Origin: Isoetes taiwanensis
Taxonomy: Eukaryota > Streptophyta > Lycopodiopsida > Isoetales > Isoetaceae
DNA: 64,000 bases
Direction: 5' to 3'
NCBI GenBank assembly: GCA_021234155.1
Contig: JAJEKV010000105.1
Coordinates: 2,546,968 to 2,610,967, forward strand
This document shows positions 56,565-64,000 of the stretch, in pieces (the stretch's first letter is position 1; each line of letters starts with the position of its first letter). The translations under genes were made by a program, and so were the position numbers. The notes beneath the pieces are model-generated. The model ran no database searches and was not told where the DNA came from. It saw nothing but the letters and a program-made list of their open reading frames with translations.

Positions 56565-56933
56565 ATGGGTCGTCCACTTCCTTTATCTATAATTTGCTCC
56601 AATCTGCAAACATCTCTGTGCTCTCCTCCTTCAGTCCCTTTGAGCAAATACTTTGTTATCGGCTTCAAGGCACAGGAGGTATTTTGTGGCTGGCTAGAGG
56701 GCTCTTCCTCGGCACTGTGGTCACATTTGCTGGATAAGCATCTCTTCCCTGATCATCTTTTTACAAAAGAAGCTGGTTCCATATCCTTTGATCTCCAGGC
56801 TGCTGATCTCCAGGCTGCTGTTCTTGAATGGAAAGTTGCTTATTTAGGAGCCGATCATCCATGTTTCTCTAAATTCCGAACACTTTGTTCTGCTACGGCT
56901 GAGTCTACTTATTTGGAAATATATACAGTCTAA
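56565..56933 (+). CDS. LINE small ORF B, repeated-motif protein
   Basis: 122 residues from ATG 56,565. After a Ser/Pro-rich start it reads KYFVIGFKAQEVFCGWLEGS, then ALWSHLLDKHLFPDHLFTKE. This matches ORF A at CGWLEG, LW..L and FPDH. A small internal duplication (DLQAADLQAA) is present. Ends TYLEIYTV, comparable to IRVKVY in A and LLELY in C. Confidence 0.6.
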   Translation: MGRPLPLSIICSNLQTSLCSPPSVPLSKYFVIGFKAQEVFCGWLEGSSSALWSHLLDKHLFPDHLFTKEAGSISFDLQAADLQAAVLEWKVAYLGADHPCFSKFRTLCSATAESTYLEIYTV

Positions 56934-56969
56934 AAGTTGGGAGACTAATCGCCAAATGATCCTTCATAG

Positions 56970-57506
56970 ATGGAACCCTCTCTCTCCTTTCTTGACTAGC
57001 CTCTCCCTACTATAAGCTCACTGCCCCCTCCTCTCCCCATCGATCTACCATCTCTTGTGAACTCTGCATCTCCTCCCTATCCCCTGGACTCTCCACCTCC
57101 TGCTCTCAGATCTCCTGTGACCAATCTTCCCTCACCTGCTCCATTTGACTCGTCATCTATCACTCCCAACTCTCCAAGCAGCCAGCCCTCAGAACTGTCT
57201 ACAGCTAGCTCCCCAAACTCAGCTCAGTTCATCTACAGATCTATTGTTCTGGTGAATTTTACACATCTCTTTTGGGGAATTCTTAGAGGCCCCGTGGGTG
57301 AACTTTGGTCCACAATTCTTGACCACGGAGTATTACATCAAGACCAGTTCAGGTGCCTTGGGGGCATAGTTATTTTGGGAGAACAGTTGGAGGCTCGAAG
57401 ATCTATCAGAAACTTTATATTTGGGGACTATTTTGTTGTCCCAAGACACTCTCTAGTGGTCCAGTGTGATTTTCTTGGTGCTGAGTTCCTTCTTGAGCTA
57501 TATTAA
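56970..57506 (+). pseudogene. LINE small ORF C, repeated-motif protein, one stop
   Basis: The frame opens at ATG 56,970 (MEPSLSFLD), meets TAG at 56,997-56,999, and is then open to TAA at 57,504-57,506. The N-terminal half is Ser/Pro-rich (PNSPSSQPSELSTASSPNS). The C-terminal half reads NFTHLFWGILRGPVGELWST, a divergent form of the motif in ORFs A and B. No ATG occurs after the stop, so this copy is inactive. Its stop codon touches the ATG of ORF1 (TAA-ATG). Confidence 0.55.
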
Positions 57507-59490
57507 ATGGAGAAAGTTCATCCCGACGAGCTCTCCAGTGAGATCTCTACTGGGGGCTTAGTTGGCAGGCCCCTTGCTCTTCCTGCCCATACCTCCAATA
57601 AGCTTTCTTCTGGCTGCTTAGATGGCAGGACCTTTGCCCAAGTGTCTGCCCCTAACTCCGCTCCTCCTCTGTCTAAAGGAGGGACAACCAGCCCTCAAGG
57701 CAAAATCTCTCTACACACTGCAGTTGTAGCAGATAAGATCTGCTTCTTTGAAAAATTTGGCCTCATTGGCAAAGTTTGTAGGGGCAGCCCAAGTCGGCTT
57801 GAGATAAAAAAAACTCTTGAAAGAGTCTGCAGAACGAAGACAGAGATCAAAGTTCAAATGTTGGGGAATACTTATTTCCTGCTGACTGCAACCACCACGA
57901 AGGAAACCGATGCTCTCTTCCGTAAAGGGCTATTCTCCTCACAGCATGGGAAGTTCTTCCTACAAAGATATAGGGCTGAATTCCGAGCATTTCGACCTGA
58001 TGCCCTCTCCTATATGGATCTCTCTCTCGGACCTAAGCCCAGAATACTGGAATGAACCGTCCTTCAAGATAATTGCTTCTAGACTTGGAGAGTATGTTTG
58101 CATGGATAATAGGCTAGACGAGGCCCCCAAAATCTGTATTTCAGTAGACCTTCTCAAGCCTATTCCTGATTTCATTCAATTTTCGGGATACTTTGATGAA
58201 AATATTAGCTTCCAAATTCTTGCCACTGGACTTCCCATTCCCTGTGCGGTTTGTGGAGTTAGATTACATGCAGGAATTAATTGTGATATGGGTAAGTTTG
58301 GTTGCACCTTGACTGATAATCTAACGATCGTTATTCCTGGATCCCATGCACCTGCACCCAATCATGTTCATTTAACGACCACTACTCCCAGATCCCATGC
58401 TCCTGCTGTCCAAGCTCCTAAAGGCAAGCAGATTTGTGCAGTAATACTAGGAGCCCAATCTACTGGTCTGTCAGGCTTTGCTTACTCTAACGACAAGGGA
58501 GAATGTTCTAGGTCTGTGCCATCTTTTTCTCAAAGTCATCCTTGTCGTGCTGCTCATAACGACAGGGGAGAATGTTCTGGGTCTGTGCCATCTTTTTCTC
58601 AAAGTCATCCTTGTCGTGCTGCTCATGCTGATCTGCCCCATGTGGATTTGTCCATTCCTCCATTCCAGCATGTGAAAAATGTTGAGAATCCTGGCATCCC
58701 CCCACATGAGGCCATGGCTGGTATCTTTGACCAGTCAGCCTTGGATCAGTCAAAGATACATAATCTGGTCATCCCTCCAGACCCTATATCTCCTCCCTCT
58801 TCTTTGACCAGTCAAGGATATGATCTACGTGCTTCTCTGCCCTCCAGCATAGTACTGCCTGCAACAGATGATATGGATAATAAAATGGCCACCAATGCTT
58901 GTCTTGCCTCTATTAATACCAGCTCAGCTCCAAGCTGTTTCTCCACTCAATCTGATAGCGTGGTTACTACACTCTTGGTAGCCAATGACTCCTCTGTTCC
59001 GGCATATATGGCTACGCAGAATACTCAAATCAGTGGCTATGCTGCATCCAACAATCCAACCCCTATTACTGCAGAGGAACCATCAAGTGACAGCAGACTT
59101 ATGGATACGAATTTTGCCCCACCACTCACGGGGAATTCCCTGATTAACACTGCAGATCTCGCTCCATCTCCCACTACAAGGTTGATGCAAGCAGCTACCC
59201 CCCCTGGTAAGGAGGATGAAACCGCTCATTTGCTTATGACTTCTGACTTTTTGGCTGCTGATACAACTCATCAAGTTAACGCTGCACATGAGGCCCCTGA
59301 TTTACAAGGTATAGATACTGCTAATGGATTAAGATCAGCTGACATAGACCAGCCCCTTGCTGCAAGAAAGAAGAAAAAAGGGAGGATGTTGCTACTGGAG
59401 GGGGGCCTTAAGGAAGATGAAGCTGGTATTGAGGCCCGATCTGGGCAGAAACTTCTAAGGAACCAGAGGTTAGTAACTTTTGATCTCTAA
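57507..59490 (+). pseudogene. LINE ORF1, nucleic-acid-binding protein, one frameshift
   Basis: Starts at ATG 57,507 directly after the ORF C stop. The DUF4283-like region spans about 57,725-58,200: KTLERVCRTKTEIKVQMLGN, then LLTATTTKETDALFRKGLFS. A frameshift near 58,010 joins it to the second frame, WISLSDLSPEYWNEPSFKII and LLKPIPDFIQFSGYF. A CCHC-type knuckle follows (CAVCGVRLHAGINC). The remainder to 59,490 is Ser/Thr/Pro-rich and low in structure, with a 23-residue in-frame duplication (58,489-58,626). This is the RNA-binding partner that packages LINE RNA. Confidence 0.8.
58489..58626 (+). repeat. 69-bp in-frame tandem duplication within ORF1
   Basis: aacgacaagggagaatgttc starts both copies (58,489-58,557 and 58,558-58,626) with three or four differences. 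It adds 23 residues (NDKGECSRSVPSFSQSHPC...). Confidence 0.9.
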
Positions 59491-59823
59491 ATGATCTCTG
59501 CAATGAACCGTGATTCTGCAAGGAACATTATACTGTTGCAAGTATTTCCCATGATCTGGAAGTGGCTCCATCCTTCACTTCTCACGCAAAGGTTAGCTCT
59601 TGGTTTTCTTTATGATAGCAATCAGTTGGGGGTTCTACTGGAGAAAGAAATAAGTAATGGGTTATGGTTTTATCAAATATTCATAGTTCGTGACTTGTGG
59701 TTTCGGTTAGGCACTAGCAAAGTGCAACTGCCCCTATTCCGTCAGGCTGTTGGCGGACAGTTGTGCGGCCTGCATAATTTTGGAAAGCTGTGTGTAGGCC
59801 TAACAGTGTTGTCGTTTGGATAA
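59491..59823 (+). CDS. Small ORF directly after LINE ORF1, unknown
   Basis: 110 codons from ATG 59,491, which touches the ORF1 stop (TAA-ATG). It reads MISAMNRDSARNIILLQVFP and is hydrophobic and aromatic. No motif is recognised. It may be chance, although the stop-start junction is like that before ORF1. Confidence 0.35.
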   Translation: MISAMNRDSARNIILLQVFPMIWKWLHPSLLTQRLALGFLYDSNQLGVLLEKEISNGLWFYQIFIVRDLWFRLGTSKVQLPLFRQAVGGQLCGLHNFGKLCVGLTVLSFG

Positions 59824-59845
59824 CACTTGAAACTATCTATGCGGA

Positions 59846-60421
59846 ATGTATAAGCAAAATATATATTTTCTCTTCAAAATCTGTGCAAGGTTTTCATATC
59901 TGGTAACAAGCTGTGTATGTCTATGTTCTGAAGATAGGCTCCCAAAAGGTTATATATTATACAACGGCAACCTATGGCATAGGCCAAACCAATTATATAT
60001 TTTAAGGGTGGGGTTCTCTCTTAAAATAAAGGTACACCATCAACTCTGCTCATGGGTCGCAATAGTTGGAGCTATCAAGCTAAAAGGAATATACAACGGC
60101 AACCTATGGCATAGGCCAAATCATCTATATGATCCAAGGGTGGGGCTCTCTATTAAAATAAAGGTACACCATCAACTTTGCTCATGGGTCACAATTGTTG
60201 AAGTTATCAAACTAAGAGACATATCAAAAAAAGTATATTGGCCTCAGTTGGGAGAGGTGCAACTCTCTATCCGCCACCCTTATTCACACCCAATTACAAA
60301 ACGGCTGGGTAAGACAGTTAAAAAAGGTGGGCTACCCATAGTTGACTCTCTCAGGGTCCTGGTTCTAAAGGGGACAACGGATATGGTCCTACGATTTGTA
60401 ACAATAATGCAACTCCCATGA
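59846..60421 (+). CDS. Spacer ORF before LINE ORF2 with 132-bp duplication
   Basis: 191 codons from ATG 59,846 to TGA 60,419-60,421; the stop overlaps the ORF2 ATG as ATGA. It holds two copies of a 44-residue unit (YNGNLWHRPNQLYILRVGFS and YNGNLWHRPNHLYDPRVGLS) because of a 132-bp tandem duplication starting at 59,961 and 60,093. The differences between copies keep the frame open. Function unknown; it may simply be an untranslated spacer. Confidence 0.35.
   Translation: MYKQNIYFLFKICARFSYLVTSCVCLCSEDRLPKGYILYNGNLWHRPNQLYILRVGFSLKIKVHHQLCSWVAIVGAIKLKGIYNGNLWHRPNHLYDPRVGLSIKIKVHHQLCSWVTIVEVIKLRDISKKVYWPQLGEVQLSIRHPYSHPITKRLGKTVKKGGLPIVDSLRVLVLKGTTDMVLRFVTIMQLP
59961..60224 (+). repeat. 132-bp tandem duplication in the LINE spacer
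   Basis: acaacggcaacctatggcat starts each copy (59,961 and 60,093), followed by shared aataaaggtacaccatcaac. About 85-90% identical by eye; the length is divisible by three. Confidence 0.85.
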
Positions 60422-62180
60422 AGGTCATATCGTGGAATTTGAGGGGCATCAAGGGTGTGTTAAAACGTGCCAGAGTGCTTGCAGCTATAAGGTCAATGTC
60501 AGCAGACATCATCCTCATACAGGAACATCGACTTCCTGACTTTGAATCTAGATCCTTGGGCACTTGAATGGGGGGACAATATGCTTCTTTTACATGCCCA
60601 GCCATAGGTACGAAGGGCGGTACGGCTCTCCTGTGGAAAGGACAAAACGTCCTGCTCCAATTCAAGGGTACAAATGGAAGGTGGCAGGCAATAATCCTTG
60701 AAACAATGGGTTGCAAATGGGGCCTTCTTAACATCTATGCATCCAACAAACCCGCTGAAAGGGCCATCATGTGGAAGGAAATTGAGACCTGGGTTACTCA
60801 ACAGGATGTGGAAAACTGGCTCCTGGGTGGTGACTTGAATATGACAGATATATGGGACCAGAAAATAGGACTTCATAGAAATCTGACAACTGAGGAGAAT
60901 GCTTCATGGACCTCCCTACTCAACAATGTGGGATTCTCTTTAATCCCACCTTCGAACACTTCTTTCTCCTGGTCCAATAAACAAAAGGGCACGACCGGGT
61001 CTACTGTCTGCTGGACAGATTTTACCTTGCCAATAAGTCTGCAGGTTTCCTTGACAAATACTTTGTGGAGGGGGATTTGGCCTTTACTCAATCAGATCAC
61101 GTTCCTCAAAAGCTTACCTTTGAGGATGCTCCTTCAGCCCGTAGAATGGGTAATGTTCCCTTCAAATTTAATACTTCTCTAATTGGCAAATCAGCTTTTT
61201 GTGAACCTTTTCGTGCCTTTCTTGCATCCCGTCATCAAGAGGAAGGGATACCAAGTATGAAGGCTTGGATCCAAGCTATTGGAGATATAAAAGAGTGGAT
61301 CAAAAGGTGGGGGCGTGAGAGAGCTGGAGAATTTAGGAGGTCAAAAAATGAAGTATATGATCAACTCAAAATCACCAAGCAGGACCTCATCTTAGATCCC
61401 TATAACGCTACTCTCCACTCTTGGGAAGCTGATCTGGAAGGCCGGGCAAAGTCTATTGAAGAAGAGGAGGCCAGGGGAGCGGCAGTTCGGTCCAAAGCTA
61501 AGTGGTATACAGAAGTCGATCATGAGAACTCTAAGCACTTTTTCAGACTTGCGGGGGCCCGGTTAGCCGAGAATAGTATCACATCCCTCACTGATGAGCA
61601 GCAGCGCAGCATTGACACCCCTGATGGCATTACCGCATATGTGAAGGACAGTTTTAGCAATATGTTCAAAGAGGACATTCTCCCTGCATCGTATGATGCC
61701 ACAACTCAAAGTTGGCTATCAAAAATACAATGGGGGACCAAAATCTCGCAAGCAGATAACAGGACCCTATTACGGGCTTTCGAAGACGGTGAGATCTTCA
61801 GAACTCTCTCCTCCCTGGCAGCAGGAAAATCTCCAGGCCCGGATGGCTTTCCCCCAGAGTTTTATGTGGAATTTTGGGACCACCTTGGTCCTGCTTTTGT
61901 TAAGGCAATTAAGGGAGCTTGGCAGGCCCGATATCTTCATCCGGCTCTATCTACAGGCTTCATTTCTTTGATCCCCAAGGTTGCCAGACCTCTAAAGCTA
62001 GGTGAATGGAGACCTATAGCATTGACTAATGTGCTCTACAAGGTTATTATGAAAATAATAGCCAATCGGCTCAAACCCATGCTCAACAAAGTTATTGGCA
62101 GTGAACAAACAGCTTTCTTACCTAACAGGCATATTCTAGATAATTTTGTTGCAGGCTACAGAGGGCTTGCATTGGTGTAG
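60418..62180 (+). pseudogene. LINE ORF2, endonuclease and first part of reverse transcriptase
   Basis: ATG 60,418 opens MKVISWNLRGIKGVLKRARV. Apurinic-type endonuclease motifs follow in order: WNLRG, LIQEHRL, then TGA at 60,565 where Trp is usual, GGDLNMTD, SFSW, and after a frameshift near 61,030 the catalytic SDHVPQKLTF. The linker to RT is Lys/Glu-rich (61,290-61,560). RT starts with GKSPGPDGFPPEFYVEFW, ISLIPKVARP, EWRPIALTNVLYKVI and NRLKPMLNKVIGSEQTAFLP. A frameshift near 62,150 ends this frame. The enzyme nicks target DNA and copies LINE RNA into it. Confidence 0.9.
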
Positions 62181-64000
62181 ACTCTCAAAGCAGAAATGTG
62201 TATTCCTTAAGTTAGACTTCTGCAAAGCTTATGATTCCCTCCGATGGAAAGGTTTACAGGATATTATGCTACACATAGGATTTGACCCCTTATTTGTCGA
62301 GCTAGCCTTAGGCTTGAACAAATTTGCCTCAGCATCAGTCCTTATTAATGGACAGCCATCTGGACTTTTTGATCTTCGTAAGGGTATCAGGCAGGGTTGC
62401 CCTCTTGCACCCTATCTATTTCTTATCATGGCCAACTTACTTACTAAGATGGTGGAACATGAAGTCTCTGAGAGTAATATCTCTGATCTACAGCTACCGA
62501 ATTCCCAAGACAAGCTTACAATAATGCAATATGCAGACGACACCTTCATCTTTCTCAGGTATGATGATTCCAGTTTTCCGACATTTCGCAAAGTTCTAGA
62601 TGCATTTGGAACAATGTCAGGGATTCATCTCAATGTGGCAAAATGTGCTGTTTTATGGCCATCTGAGGAGGATATTGACCCTAGGATTACGTCTTTTGGC
62701 TTTCGAGTCCTTAAAGGTGAAGGTACCAAGCTACTCGGCCTACCATTAGGTCTTTCAGACAACTTGAAAGGGAAATGGTCTCATATTTTAGATAACCTGA
62801 GAAAAAAGGTCAACTTGTGGTCGGCCAAAGGTCTCTCTATAGCATGCAAAATAGCAGTTGCGAAGGCAATTCTGGCAGCATCCCATGTGTACTATTCCTC
62901 AGCCATTGTGGCTCAAAAGGGTATCTATTGCCAAATTCAAACCATCATTCGGAAATTTATATGGGGGGAAGGTAGGCACAAGGTGGCTTGGTCCGAAATG
63001 TTTAGGGATAAAAAAGATGGAGGACTAGGATGTAAGGACCTGGAGACCCAAGCTCAAGCACTAGCTGGGAAGTATGTGTGGAGAGCTTTGTGTGGTATAA
63101 CCTCGCCTGCACTGCACTTTGTCAAATATTGGCTCCAACAATGCACTTTAAAAGGCAAGCCTTTACAGCTATTGGTGATGTTGTCATGTTCTACAGTGAT
63201 GAAATTGGGTCCTTTTTTTACAGCTAGCACCTCTCCTGTTATGAGAAAGCTTTTGGAGGCTTGGTTGGCCGTTCAAAAACTATTTGAACCAATGGATGCC
63301 CCTTGGGAGGCTGGAAAATTAAGCATCTTCTGGAACACACGGATATGGATGCGAAATAGCCTCCCTCTTGCACTCACACATCCTCGTATCTTTACCAAAT
63401 GGAGACAAGCAGGGTTCATTACAGTTGGACATCTATGGGATGGTGTGCGGTGGCTTTCCTGGTCCCGCTTTAAGGGAATGATTCAGAATGCAGGAGAAGG
63501 GGACAGGAAGATCTTTCGGGAAATACGTAGGACTTTGAGTACCCTCTCTGGATTGGACGACCCAAATGACAGATGGTCTTGCAAGGGGGAAGAGAAATAT
63601 ATTGTTAGCACCATCTACTACCTCCTCCGCCCAGAATTCCCCCTAAAGGCTGCTAACAGATTAGGTATGGACGTCATGCTCACTTCACAGTTACTAGTCA
63701 ATTCATGGTCAAACATCTGCTCCAAAAGATTGCAATTTTTTAGATGGCTAGCCTTACAGGGTGGAATTAGCACTATGGAGGTGCTCCATCAAAGGAGACT
63801 ACTCGCTATAGATAGCTGCCCACTTGGCTGCAACAATACAGAAAACCTCTCTCACCTATTTTTTTGTCCCAAGATCCTGGACTTTTGGAAGTGGGCAGGT
63901 CCTCTCATCGGTATTACATCAGAACAATGTACTTGGCCTCAGATACTACTCGTAACTGATGGAGACACAGTATCAGCATCACTGGTTAATATAGTACTCT
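62151..64000 (+). CDS. LINE ORF2, reverse transcriptase core and C-terminus, partial
   Basis: Frame 1 is open from about 62,140 to the window end. It carries CVFLKLDFCKAYDSL, LINGQPSGLFDLRKGIRQGC, PLAPYLFLIMANLL and the catalytic IMQYADDTFIFL at about 62,521. Thumb and later region: TKLLGLPLGL, KVNLWSAKGLSIACKIAVAK, QTIIRKFIWG, WSEMFRDKKDGGLGCKDLET. Near the end the zinc-binding motif CPLGCNNTENLSHLFFC and FWKW follow. More than 600 codons without a stop suggest recent activity of this copy or family. The 3' end is outside the window. Confidence 0.92.

Larger units (their letters stand above)
55690..64000 (+). mobile_element. LINE retrotransposon, 5' complete, running off the window
   Basis: Begins at the LTR breakpoint and carries three small related ORFs (A, B, C), ORF1 with a nucleic-acid-binding region and zinc knuckle, two spacer ORFs and ORF2 with endonuclease and reverse transcriptase. 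ORF2 is still open at 64,000. Frames carry a few stops and frameshifts, so this copy is dead but not old. The tail and target duplication lie outside the window. Confidence 0.85.

Overview
This window looks like plant nuclear DNA: low gene density, PLS-type PPR genes, and dense nests of LTR retrotransposons, LINEs and a hAT transposon. The wording of the PPR repeats and the large decayed intergenic regions suggest a fern-like or other large-genome land plant. That is inference; no single sequence fixes the species. Nearly every recognisable gene is broken by stops or frameshifts, so most of the window is transposon sediment of different ages.

Layout. 1-9.3 kb: host-like sequence with a tandem repeat, an unidentified multi-exon gene on the minus strand (about 4.07-5.62 kb, possibly from 3.4 kb), a decayed PPR fragment (6.0-6.9 kb) and a PPR gene with one internal stop (7.2-9.3 kb). 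11.6-12.2 kb: remnant of an unidentified acidic protein, minus strand. 12.6-15.3 kb: degraded Ty1/copia pol, cut by an LTR (15.34-16.84 kb). 19.18-25.0 kb: an LTR element (element 1) with LTR, primer site, hairpins and three ORFs but no pol. 25.58-30.42 kb: a Ty1/copia element with paired LTRs and a 5-bp target duplication. 30.6-32.3 kb: LINE remnant; 32.7-33.0 kb: tRNA-like SINE. 36.65-45.90 kb: Ty3/gypsy gag-pol, split at a reverse transcriptase codon by a 5.4-kb hAT transposon (38,791-44,231). 45.90-55.69 kb: a second, older LTR element of the element 1 family, inserted in the gypsy integrase. 55.69-64.0 kb: a LINE inserted in the 3' LTR of that element and running off the window.

Most notable result: ORF1 of element 1 starts with the exact first nine residues of histone H3 (MARTKQTAR) and ends with a complete H3 histone fold. 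About 320 residues of charged, coiled-coil and proline-rich sequence lie between them. The second family copy keeps the last third of the same histone fold, so the H3-like gene belongs to the element family and is not a one-off insertion. Both copies also carry conserved long hairpins around this ORF, with paired base changes between copies.

Second result: the hAT transposon carries, in the same direction as its transposase, intron-containing pieces of two host genes: a low-molecular-weight protein tyrosine phosphatase and a PHD-finger gene resembling trithorax-type (ATX-like) histone methyltransferases.

Third result: the LINE has three successive small ORFs sharing a repeated motif upstream of ORF1, and its ORFs join at TAA-ATG, TAA-ATG and ATGA junctions.
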